A stretch of 64,000 bases of DNA from Methanohalophilus sp. RSK (GTDB lineage Archaea; Halobacteriota; Methanosarcinia; Methanosarcinales; Methanosarcinaceae). The notes under the pieces were generated by a model, which was not told where the DNA came from, did not search any database, and worked only from the letters and a program-made list of their open reading frames with translations. Shown here one piece after another: positions 19,335-28,694 of the stretch (within the stretch, counting starts at the first letter, position 1; every line of letters begins with the position of its first letter). The stretch spans positions 62,001 to 126,000 of the forward strand of contig NZ_RDSK01000015.1 in the NCBI RefSeq assembly GCF_003722075.1, in the 5' to 3' direction. Both the position numbers and the translations under genes were made by a program.

Positions 19335-20240
19335 TTAACCTTTTCCTCTGGTTCGTGTCTTACCAAATTTACTGTTTTTCTCAATATAATCAATTATCAT
19401 ACCTGCAATATCTTTGCCAGTACTGGATTCTATACCTTCCAAACCGGGACTGGAGTTTACTTCCATCACCACAGGTCCATGATTGGAACGTAAAAGATCA
19501 ACACCTGCAACATTAAGCCCCATTATTTTTGCAGCACGCACAGCAGTTGACCGTTCTTCAGGTGTGATTCTGATAGTAGTTGCTGTTCCTCCTCTGTGAA
19601 TGTTTGAACGGAATTCATCTTTGGGACCTTGTCTTTTCATGGATGCCACAACTTTACCCCCAACAACAAAACAGCGTATGTCGGCACCCTTGGATTCCTT
19701 TATGTATTCCTGGACCAGGATATTTGCATTTACACCCATAAATCCTTCAATAATACTTTCTGCAGCTTTTTGTGTTTCTGCAAGCACTACACCTATACCC
19801 TGTGTACCTTCAAGAATCTTAACAACAAGTGGAGCGCCACCAACCATTTTTACCATGTCTTTTACATCATCGGGTTTGCTTGCATACACAGTCACAGGCA
19901 AACCTATACCCCTGCGGGAGAGTAACTGTAAAGAGCGTAGTTTGTCCCTGGAACGGGTAAGTGCAACTGATTCATTCAAAGGAAAAACACCCATCATCTC
20001 AAATTGTCGCAAAACTGCAGCACCATAGAATGTAACAGATGCACCTATACGGGGAATTACCGCATCAAAATCGTTCAATTCCTCGCCTTTATAGTGAATG
20101 GAAGGTTTGTGAGAAGTAATATTCATGTAAGCACGCAATACATCTATAACCTGAATTGTATGCCCATTCTCTTCTGCTGCTTCAATTAATCGACGAGTTG
20201 AGTAAAGTTTCTTATTCCTTGACAATAAAGCAATTTTCAT
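19335..20240 (-). CDS. rimK: RimK-type ATP-grasp alpha-L-glutamate ligase
   Basis: A 301-residue ATP-grasp ligase with [15 protein letters not shown] (phosphate-binding loop), [20 protein letters not shown] and the Mg-binding [15 protein letters not shown]. RimK-like enzymes add glutamate to ribosomal protein S6 or to cofactors; archaeal members include MptN (tetrahydrosarcinapterin) and CofF (coenzyme F420). The operon with the retropepsin-like gene (4-bp overlap) and the AstE-like gene points to the protein-modifying RimABK type rather than to cofactor synthesis, but this is inference. Confidence 0.85.
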   Translation of the reverse strand: MKIALLSRNKKLYSTRRLIEAAEENGHTIQVIDVLRAYMNITSHKPSIHYKGEELNDFDAVIPRIGASVTFYGAAVLRQFEMMGVFPLNESVALTRSRDKLRSLQLLSRRGIGLPVTVYASKPDDVKDMVKMVGGAPLVVKILEGTQGIGVVLAETQKAAESIIEGFMGVNANILVQEYIKESKGADIRCFVVGGKVVASMKRQGPKDEFRSNIHRGGTATTIRITPEERSTAVRAAKIMGLNVAGVDLLRSNHGPVVMEVNSSPGLEGIESSTGKDIAGMIIDYIEKNSKFGKTRTRGKG

Positions 20241-20728
20241 TCGTTTACCTCGGGTCTTATCCCATATAGTTCGTATAATGTTTTTTTATCCAGTTTCCCA
20301 CACATAAATGATGCAGTCGGATTTACCATTGCTCTTTTCTTAAGTGCATTACGCCCCAGTAACATCTTGAAACGCATAGTATCCCGGCCAGTAAGCGTTA
20401 GTTCAATGGGGTACATATAATTTTCAAAAACAACAGGTGTTTCGATGACATAACGCATCTCCCTATGACCACCAGAATCGGTCACCTGACGTCTATCCTT
20501 AAGTGGAACTTTGCATTCAATATAGAAATTTAAGTTTTTTTGAATGGGATGAACCAGAAATCGAACCATATCAATATTATTCTCTCTGTAAAGCTCGATA
20601 TCAAACGCATGCAATGCAGATGTTCTGGCGCCTGTATCTACTTTCGCTTTTATGGCATACAGTCCTAATTCGGGTAGTGCAACCCATTCTCTCCATCCAA
20701 GCATCAAGCCCTGTTCTTTTTTAGTCAT
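20237..20728 (-). CDS. retropepsin-like ATP-dependent zinc protease family (RimB-type)
   Basis: A 163-residue protein with the single-domain aspartic-protease signature [13 protein letters not shown] (Asp-Thr-Gly near residue 33) and a C-terminal [15 protein letters not shown]. This is the family labelled ATP-dependent zinc protease, or RimB in Pseudomonas. It is probably a dimeric retropepsin-type protease. The gene opens the operon and overlaps rimK by 4 bp. Confidence 0.85.
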   Translation of the reverse strand: MTKKEQGLMLGWREWVALPELGLYAIKAKVDTGARTSALHAFDIELYRENNIDMVRFLVHPIQKNLNFYIECKVPLKDRRQVTDSGGHREMRYVIETPVVFENYMYPIELTLTGRDTMRFKMLLGRNALKKRAMVNPTASFMCGKLDKKTLYELYGIRPEVNE

Positions 20729-20945
20729 AAGACATCTTCACTGTGAACTTTTTTGACATATCATTCTAGGTAAAAATAACCTATTCCTTAACAAAGTGGT
20801 GTTTACACAAATGACACATCTATTTTCATAATTTTAAGAAGCAAATCCAACTTAGAGTATATATATGTTTTTATAAGATTTTTATTGATTTCAAAATATA
20901 CTTACTATAACATGGTGTCTAAATTATGCTTTATCCACAGAAATA

Positions 20946-21006
20946 TTCATGAATAATATTGTTCATAATTAATAAATCCGGATTTTTTTATATAGATGCG
21001 AATCCT
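20946..21006 (+). promoter_or_regulatory. 61-bp conserved upstream segment, copy 2 (dyad plus TATA box)
   Basis: Identical to 14396-14456. The dyad ATGAATAATATTGTTCAT lies at 20949-20966. Sequence further upstream differs between the copies, so the conserved block has a sharp left edge. Confidence 0.55.
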
Positions 21007-21039
21007 GATGTGTGCTATACTAAGTACCTATGGAAAATC

Positions 21040-21375
21040 ATGATTCGAAAAAACAAACTCTCCAAAACGGGCATTTTTAGAAGCCATCCAGCATTTTATC
21101 TTACATCAAAAACGGGAATATTGTCAGCAGCATCTATATTCTTCTGGCAAATGTTCACACACACAGGTATCAAAATGATTCATACCCTGGAAGATGTGGG
21201 TCTCATAATAGATTTGACTACGTTCGGGGAACTGTTCCAGTATCCAGTATATGCAGCAATCGGATTCTGCACATGGGCATTGATAATAATTGCACTGGCA
21301 GCCACACCTATAATTCTTAACAGTCGGCTTTTCTCATACAGGAAAAACATTCCTGCCATTCATCCCGGAAATTAA
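21040..21375 (+). CDS. small membrane protein, paralogue 2 of a pair
   Basis: A 111-residue paralogue of the protein at 14490, with the same two hydrophobic helices (GILSAASIFFWQMFTHTG, YAAIGFCTWALIIIALAA) and the same C-terminus FSYRKNIPAIHPGN. The most variable part is the middle (HTLEDVGLIIDLTT). The C-terminal tail and the upstream block are the most conserved, which suggests a shared partner and shared control. Function unknown; the start-site uncertainty is the same as for paralogue 1. Confidence 0.65.
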   Translation: MIRKNKLSKTGIFRSHPAFYLTSKTGILSAASIFFWQMFTHTGIKMIHTLEDVGLIIDLTTFGELFQYPVYAAIGFCTWALIIIALAATPIILNSRLFSYRKNIPAIHPGN

Positions 21376-21646
21376 GTCAATCTCCGGGAAAATTTTGAAA
21401 ATCAGACTTTTTGATAAAACTTTTCAATATAACCTTCTTTTGCATGATAAAAATCACTTTCCGTGAATTCTGAACATAGATAATTTCTCGTCCTATTTCC
21501 TGCTTTGTGAAGAATAATTGCTATAATAAATTGAGTGTTAACTAAATCCAACCAAAGTTTCCACTAACTTCACGAGGAGACCTATAGAATTTAAGTTAAT
21601 TTAACCGGTATTCAAATACCAAACTACAAAATAGAAATAAAATAGG

Positions 21647-21675
21647 GATTTGGGTATTTCCCAAATCGTTTTTTT
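21647..21675 (+). terminator. hairpin with T-run between convergent genes
   Basis: GATTTGGG and CCCAAATC form a perfect 8-bp stem with a 5-nt loop, followed by G and seven T on the plus strand. It lies between paralogue 2 and the TRAM gene and may stop transcription from both sides. Confidence 0.5.
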
Positions 21676-21689
21676 CAAAATCAGAAGAT

Positions 21690-21893
21690 TTAAACTACTT
21701 CACCGAATGCGAATTTACGCATTACTTTGGTGACTTTAACAGTGACTTCATCGCCGACTTCTGTGTTTGGAACAAAGATGACAAAGCCGCTAACTCTTGC
21801 AATGCCGTCTCCTTCTCTTGCGATATCTTCGATGGTCACTTCATAACTTTCGCCAGCTTCTACTGGTGCACTTGAATCCATATTGTTAAACAA
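21690..21893 (-). CDS. TRAM-domain RNA-binding protein
   Basis: A 67-residue single TRAM domain (YEVTIEDIAREGDGIARV, GFVIFVPNTEVGDEV, TKVMRKFAFGEVV). Stand-alone TRAM proteins of methanogens act as RNA chaperones, some of them cold-induced. The start is taken at the TTG at 21893, 10 nt after an AGGACG site, because relatives begin MF; an ATG at 21881 is the alternative. The gene lies directly downstream of the DEAD-box helicase, a plausible partner in RNA unfolding. Confidence 0.88.
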   Translation of the reverse strand: MFNNMDSSAPVEAGESYEVTIEDIAREGDGIARVSGFVIFVPNTEVGDEVTVKVTKVMRKFAFGEVV

Positions 21894-22088
21894 ATATTAC
21901 ACGTCCTTTCTAATGAGGCTTAAAACAGATAATTAACTAGTTGGAAAACATAGGAAAATAGTAAAAACGTATAAACCTAATATTTATCTCAGTAGCCTTG
22001 ATCTCTTAAAAGCAAACATACTACGATGTTATGGTATATATACTTTTTGAATAGGAATGGGAGAAAAATAAACCTCCCTGCAAGAGGA

Positions 22089-23384
22089 TTATTTCTTATC
22101 TTCCGCTAACAATATTTTCACAAGTGCAGCTGCGATATCCACTGAAGCATAATCTTCCTCCAGTAAATTTTCGACCCAGTGCTCATATTTGCCAATATGC
22201 CCATCATCGATTATCTTCTTGACGTTTTGTGACAGCTTTTCCGCCCTGATATCTTCAACATCACTCTGGGAAGGAACATTTTTCCTTATAATCTTTGCCT
22301 TTGTGTGTTTCTGTATATTTTTGATCTTACGGGTGTCCTTACCGGAAGCAAAGGTTATTGCAATTCCTTCTTTGCCTGCCCTACCGGTTCTGCCTATCCT
22401 GTGGACATATGATTCTTCATCTTGGGGAATGTCATAGTTGAAAACAGCCTCGATGTTCTCCACATCGATACCACGGGCAGCAACATCAGTTGCAACGAGT
22501 GTCTCAATTTCTCCTTTCCTGAAATTAGACATGACACGTTCCCTTTGCGCTTGCCTCATATCACCATGCAGTCCATCTACAAGATAACCTCGTGCCTTGA
22601 GAGTTTCAACCTGCTTATCGACGTTTTTCTTGGTATTACAGAAAACAAGAGAGGACTTGAAATTGTAAATATCTATCAAACGGCACAAAATTTCGGTCTT
22701 TGCATTGTTTTTGACTTCGAAATAGAATTGTTCAATCTGGGGGACCGTTAGTTTCTTATGAACCGTCTTTACCATCTGGGGATTTTGCAGGTATTTCTTT
22801 GTGAGTTTAATAATTGGCTTGGGCATCGTGGCAGAAAATAGAACTGTTTGTTTCTGGCCGGGCACGCGACTGAGAATAAATTCAATGTCCTCCCTGAAAC
22901 CCATATCAAGCATTTCATCAGCTTCATCAAGCACCAGCATTTTCACACCATCAAACTTCAGTGTCTTTCTCTGGATATGGTCCATAACTCGCCCGGGAGT
23001 ACCAATTACAATGTGTACCCCTCTTCTCAAGGCCTTAATCTGCCTGTCTATTGGTTGACCACCGTAAACAGGTAACATTTTGGTATTCTGGTACTTGGCA
23101 AGGTTGCTCATCTCCTCAGCAACCTGATTTGCCAGCTCCCTGGTTGGACAGAGGACCAATACCTGAACCTTCTTACTCTTGACATCCAGCATTTCAAGAG
23201 CAGGTATACCGAAGGCAGCAGTTTTACCGGTACCGGTCTGCGCCTGTCCTATTACATCCTTACCTTCCATAAGATAGGGGATAGATTGAGATTGAATAGG
23301 GGTGGGTTCCTCAAAACCCATATCTTCAACTGCACGTTCAATATTTTTCGATAAATTCAAATCTTTAAAAGTTAATGATTCCAT
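22089..23384 (-). CDS. DEAD-box ATP-dependent RNA helicase
   Basis: A 431-residue helicase core with the Q-motif (FEEPTPIQSQSIP), Walker A AQTGTGKT, DEAD, SAT and HRIGRTGRAG motifs and a short C-terminal tail, like bacterial CshA/DeaD and archaeal cold-responsive helicases. It unwinds RNA in mRNA turnover or ribosome assembly. The start is at MESLTFKDLNLS; the reading frame extends 26 codons upstream without homology. It stands upstream of the TRAM gene. Confidence 0.95.
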   Translation of the reverse strand: MESLTFKDLNLSKNIERAVEDMGFEEPTPIQSQSIPYLMEGKDVIGQAQTGTGKTAAFGIPALEMLDVKSKKVQVLVLCPTRELANQVAEEMSNLAKYQNTKMLPVYGGQPIDRQIKALRRGVHIVIGTPGRVMDHIQRKTLKFDGVKMLVLDEADEMLDMGFREDIEFILSRVPGQKQTVLFSATMPKPIIKLTKKYLQNPQMVKTVHKKLTVPQIEQFYFEVKNNAKTEILCRLIDIYNFKSSLVFCNTKKNVDKQVETLKARGYLVDGLHGDMRQAQRERVMSNFRKGEIETLVATDVAARGIDVENIEAVFNYDIPQDEESYVHRIGRTGRAGKEGIAITFASGKDTRKIKNIQKHTKAKIIRKNVPSQSDVEDIRAEKLSQNVKKIIDDGHIGKYEHWVENLLEEDYASVDIAAALVKILLAEDKK

Positions 23385-23679
23385 GGTAAAATTCCTTTTA
23401 TATTCTGCTATCACAGTATCCTGAAAAATTGCCTGACACAGAATAGGTGCCTGTATAGGCATCTTTGGGGATAATGATGATCAATTAGATGTACTTGTTC
23501 TAAATGTTTCTTTAAACAAAAAGAGGCATGGTCCATAACAACGGCAAGTATATAAAGGTTGTCGGTAAGCAAGGCAATCCCATAAATTGGTTTTACTAAA
23601 AACTGGATATATTTAGTGGTATTTTACAACGAGCCTATACTGAAAGCAAAAAATAGGAAAGTATATCGAAGAAAAATAA

Positions 23680-24462
23680 TCAAATATCCGCAGACTCACT
23701 TTGTTTACTGCCTGTTTCCTGTTCTTCCACCACGTCCCTCTGCTGTGCCACTGCTTCGGCGTGTGCAACCGCTCCGCGAAGCCCTTTACGTCTTCTGTCC
23801 AGGGAACGCAAAGATTCTCCTCTGCCGTATAGAAGAAGTACATCATTAACTTCAATACGCGTGGACGCTACAGGGGCTCCAATGTATTTACCGCCGGGTT
23901 TCTGGATACCAAGAATAAGTACTCCCTCATCCACAAGGTTCAACTCATTTAGGACTTTACCGGCTAGCCAATCTTCAGAGCCAACTTCCAGTTCTGAAAC
24001 CTGATAATCCCCACCCAGGTAAATCAGGCTTGCAGAATCCGATGTCTGGATATCGGTCCATCTGGTAAGAGAAAAAGTGATAACACGGCTGAGGAATCTA
24101 TCAGTGTTTTTGCTACGGGTAAGGATTAAAATTGTTAGCATACCAAGTGTAATGACAATGACATAACTTAGCAATGTATCAGAAGCAGGATTCAGAAAGA
24201 CAAGGACTACAGAAGCCATCAGGGTTATTATTCCTGCATTCCCCACAAGCATAAGCAACATCAGTATCCTGCGCCTTACAGGATGATTCATCATTTTTTC
24301 GGATTCCGTGGTTGTAAAACCCGCACCTGTAAGTGCAGATCTTGCCTGGAAACGTGAGACTTCGCGGGAAAGACCGGTTAGGGTTAACGCAATAGTGGCT
24401 ATACGATTGATAAAAAGAGATAAAATAATTACCACAAAAACCGTAACAAATGCCGCTATCAT
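23680..24462 (-). CDS. membrane protein with C-terminal TrkA-C (RCK_C) domain
   Basis: 260 residues. The N-terminal part has three or four membrane helices (AAFVTVFVVIILSLFINRI, MLLMLVGNAGIITLMAS, LLSYVIVITLGMLTILIL). A TrkA-C ligand-binding domain follows (about 165-225: LAGKVLNELNLVDEGVLILGI ... RIEVNDVLLLYG). The tail is highly charged. It has no full K+ channel filter, so it is probably a regulatory or accessory membrane protein sensing a nucleotide or ion. A 53-residue membrane peptide is encoded just upstream. Confidence 0.8.
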   Translation of the reverse strand: MIAAFVTVFVVIILSLFINRIATIALTLTGLSREVSRFQARSALTGAGFTTTESEKMMNHPVRRRILMLLMLVGNAGIITLMASVVLVFLNPASDTLLSYVIVITLGMLTILILTRSKNTDRFLSRVITFSLTRWTDIQTSDSASLIYLGGDYQVSELEVGSEDWLAGKVLNELNLVDEGVLILGIQKPGGKYIGAPVASTRIEVNDVLLLYGRGESLRSLDRRRKGLRGAVAHAEAVAQQRDVVEEQETGSKQSESADI

Positions 24463-24568
24463 TTAGAAGTCTTCTCCTTGTGTCCTATTGGACCTGAAGC
24501 CATTTATTATTTTCTGAGTAAAATGAACCATAAAGTGGAAGGAAAGGAATAGGAGAGGAGGAAAATAA

Positions 24569-24587
24569 GGCAATTCAGTGAATTGCC
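24569..24587 (-). terminator. hairpin after the 53-residue peptide gene
   Basis: GGCAATTC and GAATTGCC pair perfectly around a 3-nt loop, 10 bp past the stop of the small gene and before the TrkA-C gene. Pyrimidine-rich sequence (TTATTTTCC) follows on the minus strand. Its position supports the small gene as a separate transcript. Confidence 0.45.
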
Positions 24588-24596
24588 CTTTAATAA

Positions 24597-24758
24597 TCAG
24601 CCGATGAGGTTGGCATAAGCGATCAACCTGTACAGAGAAAACAATCCAAATGCCAGAATAACCATCATGAAAACCATTTCATTAATGGTAATGCTACGGT
24701 TTGCTTGTCTGGTAAGATCACTTTTCTCCTGTATAGATTCATTTTGGTAAATTTCCAT
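24597..24758 (-). CDS. 53-residue single-pass membrane peptide
   Basis: ATG to TGA encodes a charged N-terminal half (MEIYQNESIQEKSDLTRQAN) and one hydrophobic helix (MVFMMVILAFGLFSLYRLI) ending in AYANLIG. A GGGGGT ribosome site precedes the ATG and a hairpin follows the stop, so it has the signals of a real gene. No family recognised. Its neighbour on the same strand is the TrkA-C membrane protein, a possible partner. Confidence 0.55.
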   Translation of the reverse strand: MEIYQNESIQEKSDLTRQANRSITINEMVFMMVILAFGLFSLYRLIAYANLIG

Positions 24759-25070
24759 TTACTAACCCCCGTTTATCTATTAGTCACATATATTGTGATG
24801 TTTAATCGTTATAAATATCTATAATGATTTACCATTGATAAACTTTATGCCTATTATAAACCACACCCAAAATTTGCCGACATCCGCAAGTAAATAATGT
24901 GAAAAACTCGCATCTATGCCATTTTCATATAATCTAATTCTTCTGTACTCCAGCATAGACGATACATTATGTACAAGCCTCATCAATTCGACAAAGGCTT
25001 CAGAAAAGACAGCAGCAAGCAAATCTTTGTGTCGAGTATGTATATGCAGCATAAATAAAAACAGTTCTTC

Positions 25071-25949
25071 ATGAAAAAATGTGGAAAATCTCGGATCAAT
25101 GATGCACATTGCCATTACGGAACAAATTCAATCTTTATGACAATGGCGCTAAGGCCTACCACCAGAATAAGTAATAACATACAGAGGCTGCAGGAGAACA
25201 TGGATAAGAACAATGTTGAAAACTGTGTTCTTTTTGCACAACCAGAACCATCAAACACTTTCGGACATTTCTGGAAAGGTCTTTTCTACCATCTCAAAAA
25301 CAAATCTCCAGACCCTGATGAACCATACTCTGGTTGGAAGATAGATTACACCAGAGCAAACGATGAAATATGGGCAATTGATGATGACCGGGTCGCTTTT
25401 ATACCGTTTATAGCTGCAAATGATAGTGCCGAAAATATTGCAAAATATGAAGATGAATACGAAAAACCTCCTGCAGGGATAAAGTATTATGGAATCTATG
25501 GAAATATGCCTGGTGATTCAATCCTGAGTTATATGAATGAAAACTACATGAACCTCCTTTTACACATCCCTATGGCGTGTAATAAAGATCCTTATAAATT
25601 GCTGGATAAAGTGGAACAATATACGGATATTAATTTTCAGCTTGCACATCTGGGAGATGGTATCCCTGAAATTATAAATGCACTCAATGATCTTGATAAT
25701 CTCTATCTGGATACTGCAATGTCAAACCACGAAGCATACAGATACATGTATAAAAATCATGACACGACTACTGAGGATATAATAACCAGCCAGCCAGAAG
25801 GAAAAGTCCTTTTTGGTTCAGATGAACCCTGGGGAAACCTGCAGGAACAACTCCAGAACATAGTTAAACTACAGGAAGACGGAACCTTTTCGACAAAGGA
25901 TGTTGACAGGGTACTGTACAAAAATGCAGCACATTTATGGGATTTCTGA
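25071..25949 (+). CDS. amidohydrolase-2 family metal-dependent hydrolase
   Basis: 292 residues. The N-terminal NDAHCHYG is the H-x-H metal-binding motif of the amidohydrolase superfamily, and the later FQLAHLGDG, LDTAMSN and VLFGSDEPWGN supply the third His and the catalytic Asp. TIM-barrel enzymes of this branch decarboxylate or hydrolyse small acids; the substrate is unknown. The first Met follows AT-rich DNA with no strong ribosome site, so the start is uncertain by a few residues. A hairpin terminator follows. Confidence 0.8.
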   Translation: MKKCGKSRINDAHCHYGTNSIFMTMALRPTTRISNNIQRLQENMDKNNVENCVLFAQPEPSNTFGHFWKGLFYHLKNKSPDPDEPYSGWKIDYTRANDEIWAIDDDRVAFIPFIAANDSAENIAKYEDEYEKPPAGIKYYGIYGNMPGDSILSYMNENYMNLLLHIPMACNKDPYKLLDKVEQYTDINFQLAHLGDGIPEIINALNDLDNLYLDTAMSNHEAYRYMYKNHDTTTEDIITSQPEGKVLFGSDEPWGNLQEQLQNIVKLQEDGTFSTKDVDRVLYKNAAHLWDF

Positions 25950-25981
25950 ACTGCAAGATAATTTAAAATAATAATACAGCC

Positions 25982-26001
25982 CAAACTATTATTATAGTTT
26001 G
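25982..26001 (+). terminator. hairpin after the amidohydrolase gene
   Basis: CAAACTAT and ATAGTTTG form a perfect 8-bp stem with a 4-nt loop, 33 bp past the stop codon. Confidence 0.4.
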
Positions 26002-26033
26002 ATTTGTGTATTATTCTTTTAAGGAGGATAAAG

Positions 26034-26166
26034 ATGGCAAAAAAGATGTGTTCCTGGAAATACAAAGGAATTTAAAAAACTTATTAAGAATCCTTCGTAT
26101 TACTGCAATAAATATGGCCGTGTTGCAAAGGATGACGAGAATCTCTGCAAAGCCAAAAAACTATAA
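26034..26166 (+). pseudogene. small Cys-rich (zinc-ribbon-like) protein, frameshifted
   Basis: A perfect AAGGAGG site precedes ATG and MAKKMCSWKYK; the frame then stops after GI. In the next frame it continues EFKKLIKNPSYYCNKYGRVAKDDENLCKAKKL, which has the C...C-x-x-C...C layout of a small zinc-ribbon protein seen in Methanosarcinales, but with Tyr in place of the third Cys (CNKYGR). Both the frame change and the lost Cys suggest a dead gene. It lies between the amidohydrolase and mdh genes. Confidence 0.6.
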
Positions 26167-26301
26167 AATGGCTTTGAAGAGGTAGTTTTAATCTCTCGCA
26201 TTATTAAAACCAACCTTATAGGCAATTGCCTCCATAAGAGTTTACTTTTTGACTTGTCTGTGCCGTTTTCTACTACAAAAAATTCTCCAAACTGCGAGAT
26301 A

Positions 26302-27225
26302 TCAGATGTCCAGATTGTCGATCCTTTCCTTTATGCTTGCGGAAGATTCTTTTAGTACCTGTTTCTGTTCTTCAGTCAGTTCCAGCTCTATTATACCTTC
26401 AACACCCCCACAACCAATTTTTGCAGGTACACCGAAATATATTCCTTTCTGGCCATATTCCCCCTCCAGATAAGCAGAAACAGGTAAGATTCTCTTTTCA
26501 TCTCTCAGAATTGATTCAACCATCTGGACTATGGCAGCAGAGGGTGCATAAAAGGCGCTACCCTGTTTGAGAAGAGCAACTATTTCAGCACCACCATGGA
26601 TTGTACGTTCTACAAGCCCTGCAATGACATCTTCTCCAAGCAATTCTGGCAGAGGCGTCCCGAATACTGAAGAATGCTGGGGAAGGGGAAGCATCTGGTC
26701 CCCATGACCACCTATCACCATTGCTTCAACATCTCTTTTGGAGCAGGCAAGTTCATCGGCAATAAAACTGGCAAAACGTCCTGTATCAAGTATTCCACTC
26801 ATTCCAAATACACGATTTGATTCAAAACCAGTGACTTCCAGGGCCACATAAGTCATTACATCAAGAGGATTGGTAACAGCAATAACAATACAATGAGGTG
26901 CATATTCTCTGACATTCTCACAAACATCTTTCATGATCTTAGTATTGATATTTATCAGATCAGCCCGGCTCATTCCGGGTTTTCTTGCAGCCCCGGCAGT
27001 TATGATAACAATATCTGAATCAACAATGTCCGCATAGTCATTACTGCCTTTGATTTTGGTATCATATCCTACTATAGCTCCTGCCTGCATAAGGTCCAGG
27101 GCTTTTCCCTGAGGTAAACCTTCAACTATATCCACAAGGACAATGTTACCGAATTCCATTTCGGCAAGTCTCTGCACAGTAGTTGCACCAACATTCCCTG
27201 CTCCTATTACTGAGATTTTAACCAT
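26302..27225 (-). CDS. mdh: malate dehydrogenase
   Basis: 307 residues of the lactate/malate dehydrogenase family. The NAD(P)-binding VIGAGNVGATTVQRLAE and acidic VLVDI are at the N-terminus, and the substrate Arg pair (RKPGMSR) and catalytic His (GGHGDQMLPL) follow. Oxidises malate to oxaloacetate in the partial tricarboxylic acid pathway. The Arg at the substrate loop indicates malate rather than lactate. Monocistronic, with an AT-rich upstream region. Confidence 0.93.
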   Translation of the reverse strand: MVKISVIGAGNVGATTVQRLAEMEFGNIVLVDIVEGLPQGKALDLMQAGAIVGYDTKIKGSNDYADIVDSDIVIITAGAARKPGMSRADLININTKIMKDVCENVREYAPHCIVIAVTNPLDVMTYVALEVTGFESNRVFGMSGILDTGRFASFIADELACSKRDVEAMVIGGHGDQMLPLPQHSSVFGTPLPELLGEDVIAGLVERTIHGGAEIVALLKQGSAFYAPSAAIVQMVESILRDEKRILPVSAYLEGEYGQKGIYFGVPAKIGCGGVEGIIELELTEEQKQVLKESSASIKERIDNLDI

Positions 27226-27409
27226 GGCAAAAGCACCTTTGATGTGATTGTTTTAAGAGGAAATCAAATTAGATTTTTTTATAATTAAAACTATTCTTTT
27301 GCGATTAATATTGCTGTTTCGTATTAAAGGTATTTTTGAAAACATTGGTTTAAAATATACAGAAAATATAACTGGAGATGATATACAGAATGTGAATTAA
27401 CCAAAAACG

Positions 27410-28654
27410 GTGAAAAATGTGCAAGCTATCCTGATTTTCACGATAACTATAGTATTAATAACAATTCTTCTCTGGAAGATTAGATTACCCCCTTTCCTTG
27501 TCCTGACAGGTGCAGCCCTTTTTTATGGTATTTTCAGCGGGATGCAGCAAAATGCAATCGCAATGGCTACACAGGGCGCAGGCAGGGTTTTTGCACTCCT
27601 AGCAATTCCTATTTTTTCAGGGTCATTGATTGCCCTGGTAATAAGACAGGAAAATTTTGCTCAGCGGATTGTGCCGGATATGCAAAAAATATCCTCACGA
27701 CCCACCCTTACATCAGCGATTGCAGGTTACCTGTTATCCATACCCCTCATGTGCTGCCTGACAGCTTATGTGGTAATGATACCCCTTGTTGAAAACCTGA
27801 AAGTAAACTCCGAGATCAGGAAGAAATGTTATTATGCAACCGCGGTCGCAAGTACACTTTCTTTTGTCCTTCTGTATCCGCTTCCTGTCATATACAGTAT
27901 TACAAGAAATCTTAATTTTAATGTTGATGCTGGTTTCAACCTGGCTGCAATCACCATATCCATAATTCTCTTTATTTTTGGATACCTGCTTATTTCAAAA
28001 AGAGGCAGCCACAAAGACACATGGAAAGAAAGAGAATTGTCAGCAAAGGAGTCACCTATTGGATGGATTCCATTAATACTGCCCATTTTTTTCCTGACAA
28101 TTGGCTATTTTTTGCCGGGAGCTTCCCTGCTGGCAGATGTCAATCTTGCCATTATTCTTGCAGCCAGTTTCTCCCTGTTACTGGTAAAAAAAGAAAATCT
28201 GGATACCGTTTTTGAGAAAGGCAGCCGCAATGCAGGTATTATATTACTTGACCTATGCGGTGCGGGGGCACTTGGAGGAGTAATTGCTGCTAGTTCATTT
28301 GCAGAAAATACCTATAATCTTATCGGACACCTAGTACCTGCTCTTTTCATCCCGTTTATTTTCGCCGCGATAATCCAGACTGCACAGGGATCCAGGGCTG
28401 TCACCGCAATAATAACATCATCCATACTCGCCTACAGCCCCTATGTTTCAGAGGTGGCAACCATTCCCCTGATATTAATGATATCAGCTGGCACCATGGT
28501 GTTTTCCTACGTTACAGATCCATTTTTCTGGCTGATCCAGAGAACCACGGGAGATGATGTGAAAACCGTAGTATCGAATTATACCATTCCACTTGCCATA
28601 CTGGGAATATTACTCTTCACTTCAGTCTTACTGATTGATTATTTCCTGTTCTGA
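27410..28654 (+). CDS. DUF401 family multi-pass membrane protein (putative permease)
   Basis: 414 residues with about 11-12 hydrophobic segments. The fold resembles GntP/ion-transporter superfamily permeases, with two related halves and polar breaks (AAIIQTAQGSRAVTAI, SYVTDPFFWLI). DUF401 proteins are common in archaea and their cargo is unknown. The start is a GTG (GTGAAAAATGTG). The macro-domain gene follows after 40 bp and may share the transcript. Confidence 0.8.
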   Translation: MKNVQAILIFTITIVLITILLWKIRLPPFLVLTGAALFYGIFSGMQQNAIAMATQGAGRVFALLAIPIFSGSLIALVIRQENFAQRIVPDMQKISSRPTLTSAIAGYLLSIPLMCCLTAYVVMIPLVENLKVNSEIRKKCYYATAVASTLSFVLLYPLPVIYSITRNLNFNVDAGFNLAAITISIILFIFGYLLISKRGSHKDTWKERELSAKESPIGWIPLILPIFFLTIGYFLPGASLLADVNLAIILAASFSLLLVKKENLDTVFEKGSRNAGIILLDLCGAGALGGVIAASSFAENTYNLIGHLVPALFIPFIFAAIIQTAQGSRAVTAIITSSILAYSPYVSEVATIPLILMISAGTMVFSYVTDPFFWLIQRTTGDDVKTVVSNYTIPLAILGILLFTSVLLIDYFLF

Positions 28655-28694
28655 AGTGACAACAATTATTAACCAGTAAAAAAGACCACAGATT

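Noticed and set aside
20729-20945. A 217-bp gap between the retropepsin gene and the conserved 61-bp block.
   Set aside because: AT-rich; probably divergent promoter sequence, with no RNA or protein gene visible.
24819-25115. Minus-strand open frame of 98 residues between the small membrane peptide and the amidohydrolase gene.
   Set aside because: It overlaps the start of the amidohydrolase gene, has no ribosome site or recognisable domain. A decayed remnant is possible but cannot be supported.
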